The position numbers and the translations under genes were made by a program. Shown one piece after another: positions 9,103 to 18,649 of a stretch of 64,000 nt of DNA. Every line of letters starts with the position of its first letter. The first letter of the stretch is position 1. The notes beneath the pieces are model-generated. The model was given only the letters and a program-made list of their open reading frames with translations. It was not told the origin of the DNA and searched no databases. Origin of the DNA: Pseudomonas sessilinigenes (GTDB taxonomy: Bacteria > Pseudomonadota > Gammaproteobacteria > Pseudomonadales > Pseudomonadaceae); NCBI RefSeq assembly GCF_003850565.1, contig NZ_CP027706.1, positions 1,860,001 to 1,924,000 of the forward strand. The letters run 5' to 3'.

Positions 9103-9831
9103 ATGAGTCAAATCACCGTGCGTTCCGTGGTGTATCAGATCGATGGACAACCCTATGAGGGCCGCCTGGCCTTCGATGCCGCCCACAAGGGGCCCCGCCC
9201 GGGCTTGCTGATGGCGCCGAACTGGATGGGGGTTACCGCCGGCGCGGAGAAGATCGCCGAGGCTGTCGCTGCCAAGGGTTATGTGGTGCTGGTCGCCGAC
9301 CTGTATGGCCAGGCGTTGAGGCCTCGTGATTTCAACGAAGCGGGGGCGGCGATGACCCCGCTGAAGGATGACCGGGCGCTGCTGCGCAAGCGCATGCAGG
9401 CCTCGTTCGCGGCCTTGCAGGCCCAAGGGGAGGCGGCGGTCGACACCTCGAAGCTGGCGACCTTCGGTTTCTGCTTCGGTGGCTGCTGTGCCCTGGAGCT
9501 GGCCCGTAGCGGCGCGCCGGTGAAGGCGGCAGTGTCTTTCCACGGCACCCTGGATACTCCCGAGCCCGCCGACGCGCGTCATATCAAGGGCGCGGTGCTG
9601 GTGCTGCATGGGGCGGCCGATCCGTTCGTGGCCAAGGAGCAATTGCCGGCCTTCGAGGCGGAGATGGACGCGGCCGGGGTGGACTGGCAATTGGTCAGCT
9701 ATGGCGGCGCGGTGCATTCGTTTACCGACACCCACGCCAATGTGCCCGGCAAGATGATGTATGACGCCAAGGTCGCGGGCCGCGCCTTCGCCACCATGCA
9801 CCACCTGTTCGACGAGGTGTTCCAGGGCTGA
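9103..9831 (+). CDS. Dienelactone hydrolase family protein
   Basis: A 242-residue alpha/beta hydrolase of the dienelactone hydrolase type. The nucleophile is Cys124 in GFCFGG, followed by the acidic residue in HGAADPF and the histidine in GGAVHSF, giving a complete Cys-Asp-His triad. Authentic enzymes open the lactone ring of chlorocatechol breakdown products, but most chromosomal homologues have unknown substrates, and no aromatic pathway genes are nearby. The ATG has GGAGGAGC upstream. It converges on the pirin gene. Confidence 0.88.
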   Translation: MSQITVRSVVYQIDGQPYEGRLAFDAAHKGPRPGLLMAPNWMGVTAGAEKIAEAVAAKGYVVLVADLYGQALRPRDFNEAGAAMTPLKDDRALLRKRMQASFAALQAQGEAAVDTSKLATFGFCFGGCCALELARSGAPVKAAVSFHGTLDTPEPADARHIKGAVLVLHGAADPFVAKEQLPAFEAEMDAAGVDWQLVSYGGAVHSFTDTHANVPGKMMYDAKVAGRAFATMHHLFDEVFQG

Positions 9832-9840
9832 TTTCCCAGT

Positions 9841-9870
9841 CCCTGTGCAAGCGGGCAGGCTTGCGCAGGG
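9841..9870. terminator. Hairpin between convergent genes
   Basis: A 12-bp stem (9841-9852 with 9859-9870, one G-U) lies in the 45-base gap between the dienelactone hydrolase and pirin genes. There is no T run on either side, so termination efficiency is uncertain. Confidence 0.5.
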
Positions 9871-9876
9871 GTGGGT

Positions 9877-10749
9877 TCAGTGGCGGGCGGGCGGCAGTTC
9901 GATGCGCTCGCTTTCTCCTGGCACCTGTGGCCAGTCCCCGGCCGCCCAGCGGCGGCGAGCTTCGTCGATCAGGGCTGGATCGCTGGCGACGAAGTTCCAG
10001 TTGATGCGCCGTGGCCCGTCCAGTGGGGCGCCACCGATCAGCACCGCGTGGCAATCGCTCTCGGCGAACAGCGTGGCGTTTTCCCCCTCCGGCAATACCA
10101 CCAGCGAATGCACGGGCAGTGGCTCGCCGTCCAGCTGTGCCTCGCCGTCCAGCACATACAGTGCCCGTTGTTGATGCTCGGTCGGTATCAGCAGGCTGGT
10201 GGCGGTCTGCAGGTGCAGTTCGGCATACAGGGTCGGTGAGAGCACCGGCACTGGCGACTCCAGGCAGAAACCATTACCCGCGATCATGCGGATGCTCACC
10301 CCGAGGTTGTCGCTCACTGGCAAGGTGCCAGCCGGATGATGGCTGTAGTGCCCGGGTCCCTGTTCATGTTCCCTGGGGGAAGCCAGCCAGACCTGTAATC
10401 CATGCATCCGCCGGTCTTGGGCCAGTTGCGCCGGTGGAGTACGTTCGACGTGGGCAATGGCGCTGCCGGCGGTCATCCAGCTGACGTCCCCGGCCTGGAC
10501 GATCTGGTCCGAGCCCAGGCTGTCCTTGTGCTGGATCTGCCCGACAAACAGGTAGGTGAGGGTGGACAGGCCGATATGCGGATGCTGGCGGATGTTCATG
10601 CCCTTGCCCGCCGGGTAGGCGGTCTCGAGCATGTGGTCGAAGAATACGAAAGGCCCGACGCTGCGGCATTGTGCCGAGGGCAGGGGGCGCAGGATGGGCT
10701 GGCCTTCGACGTCCTCGGCACGGGGACGGATCACGAGGGGGGAATTCAT
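9877..10749 (-). CDS. Pirin family protein
   Basis: A 290-residue double-cupin protein. The N-terminal cupin has the pirin metal site: HPHIGLSTLTYLF gives two histidines, with further ligands in SAIAHVERTP. Bacterial pirins act as quercetinases or bind enzymes of central metabolism; which applies here cannot be read. The product is full length for the family. It is divergent from nothing close by and sits 60 bases downstream of the OsmC gene on the same strand, so the two could be co-transcribed. Confidence 0.88.
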   Translation of the reverse strand: MNSPLVIRPRAEDVEGQPILRPLPSAQCRSVGPFVFFDHMLETAYPAGKGMNIRQHPHIGLSTLTYLFVGQIQHKDSLGSDQIVQAGDVSWMTAGSAIAHVERTPPAQLAQDRRMHGLQVWLASPREHEQGPGHYSHHPAGTLPVSDNLGVSIRMIAGNGFCLESPVPVLSPTLYAELHLQTATSLLIPTEHQQRALYVLDGEAQLDGEPLPVHSLVVLPEGENATLFAESDCHAVLIGGAPLDGPRRINWNFVASDPALIDEARRRWAAGDWPQVPGESERIELPPARH

Positions 10750-10810
10750 GGCGGGCTCCAGGCTGATCGGGTTATGCCCCGGAGCATAACCCGCTTGCCC
10801 GTGCCGCGCG

Positions 10811-11227
10811 CTACTGGCTGAAGGCGCCTTCGGAGAGGTGGGTCTCGATGGTCACCTCGCTGGTGGTCATCAGCTTGTGGATAGGGCAGCGGTCGGCCAC
10901 CCGGTGCAGTTCCTCGCGCTGGGCATCGGTGAGCACGCCCTTGAGGGTCAGCTTCACGTGCAGGGCGTACTTGCCCTTGGGCTCTTCGCTGTTGTCATGC
11001 TTGATCTCCACCGTGACGCCGGTGAGCGGGATGTTCTTCTTCTGCGCATAAAGCTTGAGGGTCAGGGCCTTGCAGGCACCCAGGGCGGCATCGAAGTAGT
11101 CGTGGGGTTCGGGAGCGGTGCCTTCGCCACCTGCGGACTTGGGCAGGTCGGTGAAGAAGTGGTGGTCGTCCACCTGGATGCTGTGGCGGTAACCTTCGCT
11201 GGACTCGGTATTGACGGTGATAGTCAT
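10811..11227 (-). CDS. OsmC family protein
   Basis: A 138-residue OsmC/Ohr-fold protein. Both redox cysteines of the fold are visible: one in ALGACKALTLKLYA and one in VADRCPIHKLM. Such proteins reduce organic hydroperoxides in the cytoplasm, although the YhfA-like branch, to which the RCPIH motif points, is poorly characterised. The start MTITVNTESSEGYRHS at 11227 has TGAGG upstream; a longer open frame to 11443 would run into the divergent gene and lacks family similarity. Confidence 0.88.
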   Translation of the reverse strand: MTITVNTESSEGYRHSIQVDDHHFFTDLPKSAGGEGTAPEPHDYFDAALGACKALTLKLYAQKKNIPLTGVTVEIKHDNSEEPKGKYALHVKLTLKGVLTDAQREELHRVADRCPIHKLMTTSEVTIETHLSEGAFSQ

Positions 11228-11373
11228 GGCAAACCTCAGGCAGTGGTTGATGGAATCGGGTGTTAAAGGTGCTGAAGTTATAGAGCATCGCACAAGCCTC
11301 ACGTTCCCCTTTTTCTGAACCTGCGAACTGGCGCCACGGTCTACCCTGCCTCGACACCCCAGGAGACCGTTCA

Positions 11374-12384
11374 GTGCACTGGAGACTTTTCTACGTTGGT
11401 ACATTGTGGGCCTGGGCCCTGATGCCCCTGGCGGCCCAGGCACGGGACTACGCCTACAGCGATGCGCACCTGCACTACGTGGACTTTTTCCAGGAAACCC
11501 AAGGGATGCAAGCGCTGCTCAAGGCCATGGCCGACAACCGTATCGAGCAGGCAATGATCTCGGGGATTCCGGTAGCCAAGAAATGGCACGAGGACGAACC
11601 CAAGCGTCCACGCTACTACGCGGGAGACGACGCCGGTGCCTATTGGTACAGCGCCACCGATGTGCTGGTGGCTGCGGCGGTGAAGCAGTTGCCGGTCGAA
11701 CAACGGCGGCGCCTGCACCCGTTCCTGTCGGGGTTCAATCCCAACGACAAGAATTCCGCGGCCCATATCCAGCGCATGCTCGATCTCGATCCGGGGTTGT
11801 GGCAGGGCATCGGTGAGGTCTTTACCCGCCACGATGACCTCACCGCACTGATCGATGACGACACGCCGCGGGCCAATAACGAAGCGATGGCCAAGGTCTA
11901 CCGCCTGGCCGCAGAGCGTGACCTGCCCGTGATGTTGCACTCCAACATCACCTCCAAGCGTGAGCGCAATCCCTTGTATCTCGCAGAAATCGAAGAGCCG
12001 CTCAGCGAGCATCCGCAGACGCGCTTCATCTGGGCCCACGCTGGTACCAGCGCCGAGATCCATCGCCATCAGGAGCGCCTGGCGTTCCTGCTGCCAACCC
12101 TGGAGCGTTTGTTGCAGGCCTATCCCAATCTCTACATCGACCTGTCCTGGAGCTTGCTCACGCCGTATCTGATGGATGAGCAGGGCATGCCGAGCCAGGA
12201 GTGGCTACAACTGGTGCAGCGCTTCCCCGAGCGGTTCATGCTGGGGTCGGATGGGGTCGGTCGCTTCGACAAGCTGGGGCAGGAGCTCCGGAGCTTTGAT
12301 GGCTTTCTCGATGCCTTGCCGGTGGAGGTGGCGCGCAAGGTGGCCCGTGACAACTTCCTGGCGATCCTGCCGGACTCTCGCTAA
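11374..12384 (+). CDS. Exported amidohydrolase (amidohydrolase_2 family)
   Basis: A 336-residue TIM-barrel hydrolase of the ACMSD/amidohydrolase_2 type. An N-terminal signal peptide ending AAQA directs it to the periplasm. Metal ligands are visible in the first strand (SDAHLHY, an HxH motif), in the middle (VMLHSN and IWAHAGTSA) and at the end (LGSDG, with the catalytic Asp). The GTG start at 11374 has AGGAG nine bases upstream. The substrate is unknown; neighbours give no pathway. Confidence 0.8.
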   Translation: MHWRLFYVGTLWAWALMPLAAQARDYAYSDAHLHYVDFFQETQGMQALLKAMADNRIEQAMISGIPVAKKWHEDEPKRPRYYAGDDAGAYWYSATDVLVAAAVKQLPVEQRRRLHPFLSGFNPNDKNSAAHIQRMLDLDPGLWQGIGEVFTRHDDLTALIDDDTPRANNEAMAKVYRLAAERDLPVMLHSNITSKRERNPLYLAEIEEPLSEHPQTRFIWAHAGTSAEIHRHQERLAFLLPTLERLLQAYPNLYIDLSWSLLTPYLMDEQGMPSQEWLQLVQRFPERFMLGSDGVGRFDKLGQELRSFDGFLDALPVEVARKVARDNFLAILPDSR

Positions 12385-12463
12385 GGCGGCTCCTCGGGCG
12401 GATTGTCATTAGCCTGTCATGCCTTCTTCATAAGCTCGCGCCATCTCAATCAAGGAGCGCGGT

Positions 12464-12928
12464 ATGCATCTCACTCGTTCAAGCGTTCTGGCAGCGCTGA
12501 TGGTTTTCAGTGGCCTGGCCAGTGCCGAAGTCCGCATTGAAGGACCCGTGGAATACGGCGTGTTCGAAGGCCCCAAGGCCGAGCTGCAATCGGGGGAGCG
12601 GGTGCTGCGTCGCAGCAACGAGAAGATCCAGCAGACTGCAGTGGTTCCGGCGAGGTTGGGCACCAAGTTCGGCATGCGCTACCAATTGCAGGGAAAAGCC
12701 GCCGAGGGGCAGCCCCTGACCCTGCTATACCTGACTCCAGGCATCCGTACTCCCGATGGGGTGCGCCATGACAAACTGGAGGTCACCCAGAAGCTGGTGC
12801 CCAACGCGCCCCAGGATGTGATGGCCTACGAGTTCACGCAAAGCCATGAAGTCGTTCCTGGCGAATGGCACTTTATGGTGTTCCAGGGCGACCGTTTGCT
12901 GGCAGAACAGCGATTTTCGGTGCGCTGA
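12464..12928 (+). CDS. DUF3859 domain periplasmic protein
   Basis: A 154-residue protein with a signal peptide (cleavage predicted after SGLASA) and a single DUF3859-like beta domain. No catalytic motif is visible and the role of the family is unknown. AAGGAG precedes the ATG. It follows the exported amidohydrolase by 79 bases and a terminator follows, so the two could form one unit. Confidence 0.8.
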   Translation: MHLTRSSVLAALMVFSGLASAEVRIEGPVEYGVFEGPKAELQSGERVLRRSNEKIQQTAVVPARLGTKFGMRYQLQGKAAEGQPLTLLYLTPGIRTPDGVRHDKLEVTQKLVPNAPQDVMAYEFTQSHEVVPGEWHFMVFQGDRLLAEQRFSVR

Positions 12929-12936
12929 ATCGTTTT

Positions 12937-12967
12937 ACGCCCAGGTATCGAAGTGCTTGGGCGTTTT
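12937..12967 (+). terminator. Intrinsic terminator after the DUF3859 gene
   Basis: ACGCCCA at 12937-12943 pairs with TGGGCGT at 12958-12964 and is followed by TTT. Confidence 0.7.
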
Positions 12968-13067
12968 GATATCACCTTTTCGTCTTACGCAAAATCCTTC
13001 CGGCCCGATACCGTCTAAGAGCACCCTGCTGCAAGGTCTTGCAGCGCTCTAGGAAGGAGCCAGAGGA

Positions 13068-14693
13068 ATGAGTCTCAGAAGTCTCAATATTGCGCCTCGC
13101 GCAAGCCTGGGTTTTGGTTTGCTGGCGCTCATGGTGTTTATCCTCGGGGCATTCGCCCTGATGCAAATGGCCAACATGCGCCAGCAGTCCGATGAAGTGG
13201 AGAGCAATTGGCTGCCCAGTGTCATGTCCGTCGGCGATATGAATCAGGATCTCTTGCGCATCCGCGCCCTGACCCTGCGCTTGCTGATCAATCGCGATCC
13301 GCAGGCCATCGCCCAGAACGAAACCAAGATCAACGACATCAAGAGTGGCCTGGGGGTTGCCCAGGGGCGCTATGAGTCCCTGATCGTGCTGCCCCAGGAG
13401 CGTGCCCTGTTCGACCGCTTCAAGTCCATAGAGAAACAGTACCTACAGCGTCAGTCCCAGGTCATGGCATTCTCCAGCCAGAATCAGGTGGAGGATGCGG
13501 TCAAGGTGGTCAATGGCGAGATGAACCAGTTGGCCGATGAAATGGCTGCAACCCTGCATGAGCTGGTCGAACTGAACAAGCAGAGTGCCACCCAGGCCAC
13601 CGACCTGGCCCAGGCAGTGTTCAGCAAGTCGCGGATCTGGGTGGTGGTGATGATCGTGCTGGCCGCGCTGGTGACCATCAGCCTGGCGCTGTTATTGACC
13701 CGCAGTATCGTCCTGCCGCTGGCGCAGTCGCTGAATGTGGCTGAGGTGGTAGCCGGTGGCGACTTGACCGGTGATATCAAGGTGATTGGCAAGGATGAGC
13801 CGGCGCGCCTGCTGCACGCACTCAAGGCGATGCAGAGCAGCCTGCGGGAAACCATCAAGCGGATTTCCGACTCCTCCAGCCAGTTGGCGTCGGCATCGGA
13901 AGAACTCAGTTGTGTCACCGAGGATGCGACCCGGGGCTTGCATCAACAGAGCCTGGAAATCGAGCAGGCGGCCACGGCCGTCAACCAGATGACCGCGGCA
14001 GTGGAGGAAGTAGCCAGCAATGCCGTGGCCACGTCCCAGGCCTCCCGGGAGTCCGACCGGATCGCCCAGCATGGTCGCGAGCAGGTGCAGCAGACGGTGC
14101 TTTCCATCGAGTCACTGGCACAGGATGTGACGTCCAATGCCACTCAGGTGGAGGACCTGGCGCAGAAGGTCTATGGCATCAGCAAGGTGCTGGAGGTGAT
14201 CCGCTCCATTGCCGAGCAGACCAACCTCCTGGCCTTGAACGCGGCCATCGAGGCGGCCCGGGCCGGGGATGCCGGGCGCGGTTTCGCGGTGGTAGCCGAT
14301 GAAGTGCGAGCCTTGGCCCATCGGACCCAGCAGTCGACCCAGGAAATCGAACAGATGATCGGCGGGATCCAGCAGGGCACCGATCAGGCGGTCAGCTCCA
14401 TGCAGCAGAGTAATAACCGTGCCCGTTCGACCCTCGAGGTGGCCAAGGCCGCCGGCCAGGCCCTGGAGGAGATTGCCTCGGCCTTCACCGAGATCAACGA
14501 GCGCAATGTCGTCATTGCCAGTGCCTCGGAGCAACAGGCGGCAGTGGCACGGGAAGTGGACCGCAACCTGATGAACATCCGCGACCTGGCCCACCAGACT
14601 TCGGCGGGAGCCAACCAGACCAGCGCCGCCAGCCAGGAGTTGTCGCGCCTGGCCGTGGACTTGAACACCATGGTGGCGCGTTTCTCGGTGTGA
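13068..14693 (+). CDS. Methyl-accepting chemotaxis protein (four-helix-bundle sensor)
   Basis: A 541-residue chemoreceptor. A first membrane helix near residues 14-34 is followed by a periplasmic region of about 150 residues with four-helix-bundle character, a second membrane helix near 187-210, a HAMP domain and a long cytoplasmic coiled coil. The signalling tip is unmistakable near residues 384-420 ([15 protein letters not shown], then [13 protein letters not shown]). It would report a ligand to CheA/CheW. The ligand cannot be read from sequence. GGAAGGAG precedes the ATG. Terminators flank it, so it is a single-gene unit. Confidence 0.95.
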   Translation: MSLRSLNIAPRASLGFGLLALMVFILGAFALMQMANMRQQSDEVESNWLPSVMSVGDMNQDLLRIRALTLRLLINRDPQAIAQNETKINDIKSGLGVAQGRYESLIVLPQERALFDRFKSIEKQYLQRQSQVMAFSSQNQVEDAVKVVNGEMNQLADEMAATLHELVELNKQSATQATDLAQAVFSKSRIWVVVMIVLAALVTISLALLLTRSIVLPLAQSLNVAEVVAGGDLTGDIKVIGKDEPARLLHALKAMQSSLRETIKRISDSSSQLASASEELSCVTEDATRGLHQQSLEIEQAATAVNQMTAAVEEVASNAVATSQASRESDRIAQHGREQVQQTVLSIESLAQDVTSNATQVEDLAQKVYGISKVLEVIRSIAEQTNLLALNAAIEAARAGDAGRGFAVVADEVRALAHRTQQSTQEIEQMIGGIQQGTDQAVSSMQQSNNRARSTLEVAKAAGQALEEIASAFTEINERNVVIASASEQQAAVAREVDRNLMNIRDLAHQTSAGANQTSAASQELSRLAVDLNTMVARFSV

Positions 14694-14706
14694 ATCGCGG
14701 GCAATA

Positions 14707-14735
14707 AAAAAGCCCCGAACCAGTCGGGGCTTTTT
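14707..14735. terminator. Bidirectional terminator between chemoreceptor and fabB
   Basis: AAAAAGCCCCGA at 14707-14718 pairs with TCGGGGCTTTTT at 14724-14735, with A and T tracts outside, ending both convergent units. Confidence 0.93.
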
Positions 14736-14751
14736 ATTGCAGCGGCTGGGC

Positions 14752-15972
14752 TTACTTGCCCTGCCAGCGCTTGAGGACCAGGGTAGCGTTGGTGCCACCA
14801 AAGCCGAAGCTGTTGCTCATTACGGTGTTGAAGGCAACGTCTTCGCGGGTCTTGGTCAGGATCGGCATGTCGGCCACTTCCGGGTCCAGCTCGTCGATGT
14901 TGGCCGAGCCGGCCATGAAGTTACCTTCCATCATCAGCATGCAGTAGATCGCTTCATGGACACCGGCAGCGCCCAGGGAGTGACCCGACAGGCTCTTGGT
15001 GGAGCTGATGGCCGGGGCCTTGTCGCCAAACACTTCACGCACGCCCTTCATCTCGGCAACGTCGCCGACCGGGGTCGAGGTGCCGTGGGTGTTCAGGTAG
15101 TCGATCGGGGTGTCAACGGTGGACATGGCCATCTGCATGCAGCGGATGGCGCCTTCGCCGCTTGGGGCGACCATGTCGTAACCGTCGGAAGTCGCGCCGT
15201 AGCCGACGATTTCCGCGTAGATCTTGGCACCACGGGCCAGGGCGTGTTCCAGCTCCTCGACCACCACCATGCCGCCACCGCCGGCGATGACGAAACCGTC
15301 ACGCTTGGCGTCGTAGGCGCGGGAGGCCTTGTCCGGGGTCTCGTTGTACTGGGTGGACAGGGCGCCCATGGCGTCGAACAGGAACGACTGGGTCCAGTGC
15401 TCTTCTTCACCACCACCGGCGAAGACGATGTCCTGCTTGCCCATCTGGATCTGCTCCATGGCGGTACCGATGCAGTGAGCACTGGTGGCGCAGGCAGAGG
15501 CGATGGAGTAGTTCAGGCCCTTGATCTTGAACGGGGTGGCCAGGCAAGCGGAAACGGTGCTGCTCATGGTCCGGGTGACGCGGTACGGGCCAACGCGCTT
15601 GACGCCTTTTTCGCGCAGGATATCCAGCGCTTCCATCTGGTTCAGGGTCGAGGCGCCGCCGGAGCCTGCGATCAGGCCGGTGCGAGGATTGGACACCTGC
15701 TCTTCGGTCAGGCCGGAGTCGGTGATGGCGTCCTTCATGGCCAGGTAGGCGTAGGCCGCCGCATGGCCGACGAAGCGATAGATCTTGCGATCGATCAGTT
15801 CTTCGAGGTTCAGGTCAATGGAGCCGGAAACCTGGCTACGCAGACCCATTTCGGCATATTCCGGGTTGAAGCGGATGCCAGGGCGACTTGCACGCAGGTT
15901 AGCGGAGACGGTCTCTTTGTCATTGCCCAGGCACGAAACGATGCCCAGACCAGTGATAACGACGCGGCGCAT
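14752..15972 (-). CDS. fabB: 3-oxoacyl-ACP synthase I
   Basis: FabB elongates acyl-ACP with malonyl-ACP and is the condensing enzyme needed for unsaturated fatty acids in type II synthesis. The 406-residue protein has the Cys-His-His triad: Cys161 in SACATSAHC, then His in [11 protein letters not shown] and [12 protein letters not shown]. The C-terminus [14 protein letters not shown] is the family signature. It lies 11 bases behind fabA on the same strand, the operon arrangement of gammaproteobacteria that use the anaerobic FabA/FabB pathway. Confidence 0.98.
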   Translation of the reverse strand: MRRVVITGLGIVSCLGNDKETVSANLRASRPGIRFNPEYAEMGLRSQVSGSIDLNLEELIDRKIYRFVGHAAAYAYLAMKDAITDSGLTEEQVSNPRTGLIAGSGGASTLNQMEALDILREKGVKRVGPYRVTRTMSSTVSACLATPFKIKGLNYSIASACATSAHCIGTAMEQIQMGKQDIVFAGGGEEEHWTQSFLFDAMGALSTQYNETPDKASRAYDAKRDGFVIAGGGGMVVVEELEHALARGAKIYAEIVGYGATSDGYDMVAPSGEGAIRCMQMAMSTVDTPIDYLNTHGTSTPVGDVAEMKGVREVFGDKAPAISSTKSLSGHSLGAAGVHEAIYCMLMMEGNFMAGSANIDELDPEVADMPILTKTREDVAFNTVMSNSFGFGGTNATLVLKRWQGK

Positions 15973-15983
15973 GCGGATAACCC

Positions 15984-16499
15984 TTAAAAATTGTCAGTGG
16001 AGGTGAACACGCCGACCCGCAGGCCTTCGGCAGTGTAGATTTCCTTGCCGTCGACGCTGACCGAACCATCGGCGATGGCCAGGTTCAGCTTACCCTTGAG
16101 TACGCGCTTGATATGAATGTTATAGGTGACCTTCTTGGCGGTCGGCAGCACCTGGCCGAAGAATTTCACTTCGCCCGAGCCCAGGGCCCGGCCACGGCCC
16201 GGCAGGCCTTGCCAGCCCAGGAAGAAACCGACCAGTTGCCACATGGCATCCAGGCCCAGGCAGCCTGGCATGACCGGATCGCCCTCGAAGTGACAGGCGA
16301 AGAACCACAGGTCAGGATTGATATCCAGCTCGGCGACCAATTCACCTTTGCCATACTTGCCGCCTTCGCTGCTGATATGGGTAATGCGATCGATCATCAG
16401 CATGTTACCGGCGGGCAGTTGCGCATTACCTGGGCCGAACAGCTCACCGCGACTGCAGCGCAGCAGATCTTCCCGAGTAAAGGCGTTTTGTTTGGTCAT
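15984..16499 (-). CDS. fabA: 3-hydroxydecanoyl-ACP dehydratase/isomerase
   Basis: FabA dehydrates 3-hydroxydecanoyl-ACP and isomerises trans-2- to cis-3-decenoyl-ACP, introducing the double bond of unsaturated fatty acids. The 171-residue hotdog protein keeps the active-site His70 ([13 protein letters not shown]) and Asp84 (LGLDAMWQ), numbered as in E. coli. GAGGAG stands at good spacing before the ATG. fabB follows. A DesT/FabR-like operator lies about 130 bases upstream. Confidence 0.98.
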   Translation of the reverse strand: MTKQNAFTREDLLRCSRGELFGPGNAQLPAGNMLMIDRITHISSEGGKYGKGELVAELDINPDLWFFACHFEGDPVMPGCLGLDAMWQLVGFFLGWQGLPGRGRALGSGEVKFFGQVLPTAKKVTYNIHIKRVLKGKLNLAIADGSVSVDGKEIYTAEGLRVGVFTSTDNF

Positions 16500-16631
16500 G
16501 CGAGCTCCTCAATAGTCCCGTGCGGCAGGGTTGGGCAAATCTTCCCGGCCGATCGAAGCATTCATGCCTCGAGCCGGCAGCCTACTCATAGACTATTGCG
16601 TTGTAGTGAAAGTCACAGCGCCAAGGGCATG

Positions 16632-16649
16632 AATGTACACTTGTGCACT
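16632..16649 (-). promoter_or_regulatory. Putative DesT/FabR-type operator upstream of fabAB
   Basis: AGTGCACAAGTGTACATT on the minus strand is an imperfect palindrome (10 of the central 14 bases symmetric) with TGTAC/GTGCA-type half sites. TetR-family regulators DesT (Pseudomonas) and FabR (enterics) bind palindromes of this kind in front of fabAB to match unsaturated lipid synthesis to supply. The site stands about 130 bases before fabA, a plausible promoter position. I matched it from memory of the motif family, not by alignment. Confidence 0.5.
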
Positions 16650-16747
16650 GAAATTTTTTTCAAGGGCCTTTTCAGGGCCCTGTCGGGTGCCTAAGACTGC
16701 CGCACTTTCGCCCGCCACGCCAGTCGCAGAAGTTCGAAAATAACCCG

Positions 16748-18649
16748 TTACTGCACCCAACGTTGGAGAATTTGCTGCAGATCGGCACGCTTGAATGGCT
16801 TGGCCAGATAGTCGTTCATGCCCGCTGCAAGGCAGGCTTCGCGGTCGCCCTGCAAGGCGTTGGCGGTCAGGGCGATGATCGGTAGATCGACGCAGCCGGG
16901 CAGTTGGCGGATCTGCCGGGTGGCCTCGTAGCCGTCGACCAGCGGCAGCCGGCAATCCATCAGGACGGCCTCGAAAATCAGGCTTTCGGCGCTGCGTACC
17001 GCCTGGGCTCCGTCGGTGACGATGGTCACGGTGAAGCCCAGGCTGCGCAGCATGGCCTGGATCACCGTCTGGTTCACCGGATTGTCCTCCACCAACAGGA
17101 CATTGCGGCCTTCGCCCTGCTGGGCTGCACTGTTCACCCGTGGGGCCAGTATCGGCAGGCTCTGCTGGAACAGCGCCAGCGGAATCTCCAGGGTGAATAC
17201 CGATCCCCGGCCTTCTTCGCTCTGGGCGCGCAAGGTGCCGCCCATGCGCTCGGCCAGGGTCCGGGCAATGGGCAGCCCCAGCCCGGTACCGCCATAGCGC
17301 CGGGAGATCGAGCTGTCGGCCTGCTGGAAGGCATCGAACATCAGCTCCAGGCTGGCCGGGCTGATCCCGATCCCGCTGTCGCGCACTGCGCAGGTAAACC
17401 ACAAGAGCTCGTGGTCCAGGGCCTGCCATTGCGGTTCGATACTGATGCTGCCCTGGTCGGTGAACTTCAGTGCGTTGCCGATCAGGTTGACCAGGATCTG
17501 GCGGATCCGCGTCGGATCGCCCTTGACCTGCAGGGCCTCCATGCCTGGCGGTAGTCGCAGGCGCAGGTCCAGGCCGCGTTGCATCGCGCTGTGCTGGAAG
17601 GCCTGGGCCGAACTGCTGATCAGTTCGGCCAGGTTGAACGGAATGTGCTCCAGCTCCAGGGCCGAGCGCTCGATACGCGAGAAGTCGAGGATGTCGTTGA
17701 TCACCTTCAGCAGATGCTCGGTGGATTCGGAGGCGAGCGCCGCATACTCGCTCTGCTCGCGGGTCATTTCAGTGGTCTCCAGTAACTGCAGCATGCCCAG
17801 GACACCGTTCATCGGAGTGCGCAGTTCATGGCTCATCATCGCCAGGAAGTCGGACTTGGCCTTGTTCGCCTGCTCTGCTTCTTCCCGGGTCTGGATCAGC
17901 TGGGACATCGCCTGCTGCTGCTCGCGGCTGGCCACCTCGAGGCCGGCCGCCAGGTTATTGATGTGGCGCGCCAGGTTGCCCAGTTCGCCGTCGTCGACGA
18001 TGGGCAGTGGTGTCTTGAAGTCGCCTTCCTGGATCGCCTTGACCGCGTTGCCCATGGCCCTGATCGGCTGGGCCAGGCCCGAGGCCAGGCGTCGGGCCAG
18101 CAGGTAGGTGAAGAGCAGGGCGAACAGGGCAAGGATGGCGGCCTTGAGCAGGATTTCCTGCTGGCGCTGGCTGAAGGCATCGTTGGACATGCCGACGATC
18201 ACCCGTCCCAGGTAGCCGTCGCCCTGGCTGGCCAGGCTGCCTGGATCGTTCTGCAGGAAGTCGTTGTGCACCTGGATGCGTTGCAGGCGTATCGGTGCCT
18301 GGAACACCTTGATCTGTTGTGCGTGCTTGTGGCTGGCCGAGGCTTGCTCGACATACACCAGGATATTGTTGGCGCTGTCCTGGACTTCCAGGAAGTGCAC
18401 GTGAGGCGTGGCCAGGGTCGCCTGTAACAGGGCCTCCAGGCCTTCGTTGTTACCCGAGATCACCCCGTACTCGGTGGCCGGGGCCAATTGGTTGGCGATC
18501 AACTGGCCGGTATGGTTCAGCTCCTGGTGCAGGTCCTGGATGCGCACGAAAGTGAAGAAACTGATCAACAACAAGGTCAGGAGCAGGGCAGGGCCCAGGC
18601 TGATGAGCTGCGTGCGGGTCTGGATGTCCCAACGGCGACGCACTGTCAT
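16748..18649 (-). CDS. Hybrid sensor histidine kinase/response regulator (BarA/GacS-like architecture)
   Basis: A 633-residue membrane kinase. Order: TM1 near 14-36; a periplasmic domain of about 130 residues resembling the BarA-type sCache sensor (QLAPATEYGVISGN); TM2 near 165-188; HAMP; HisKA with phospho-acceptor His274 (SHELRTPMNG); HATPase_c with N, G1 and G2 boxes; and a C-terminal receiver with Asp565 (LMDCRLP) and a Lys in YLAKPF. There is no histidine phosphotransfer domain, so phosphate must pass to a separate HPt protein not seen here. ATG at 18649 overlaps the stop of the upstream binding-protein gene by four bases, tying the two together. It is the last gene of the TonB receptor operon. 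Confidence 0.93.
   Translation of the reverse strand: MTVRRRWDIQTRTQLISLGPALLLTLLLISFFTFVRIQDLHQELNHTGQLIANQLAPATEYGVISGNNEGLEALLQATLATPHVHFLEVQDSANNILVYVEQASASHKHAQQIKVFQAPIRLQRIQVHNDFLQNDPGSLASQGDGYLGRVIVGMSNDAFSQRQQEILLKAAILALFALLFTYLLARRLASGLAQPIRAMGNAVKAIQEGDFKTPLPIVDDGELGNLARHINNLAAGLEVASREQQQAMSQLIQTREEAEQANKAKSDFLAMMSHELRTPMNGVLGMLQLLETTEMTREQSEYAALASESTEHLLKVINDILDFSRIERSALELEHIPFNLAELISSSAQAFQHSAMQRGLDLRLRLPPGMEALQVKGDPTRIRQILVNLIGNALKFTDQGSISIEPQWQALDHELLWFTCAVRDSGIGISPASLELMFDAFQQADSSISRRYGGTGLGLPIARTLAERMGGTLRAQSEEGRGSVFTLEIPLALFQQSLPILAPRVNSAAQQGEGRNVLLVEDNPVNQTVIQAMLRSLGFTVTIVTDGAQAVRSAESLIFEAVLMDCRLPLVDGYEATRQIRQLPGCVDLPIIALTANALQGDREACLAAGMNDYLAKPFKRADLQQILQRWVQ

Noticed and set aside
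12985..13011. Sigma-28 (FliA) promoter for the chemoreceptor at 13068
   Set aside because: A GCCCGATA resembles the -10, but there is no TAAA-type -35 at the right distance.
14737..15987. Open frame of 416 codons opposite fabB
   Set aside because: fabB has complete catalytic residues on the other strand; the frame is a codon-bias shadow.
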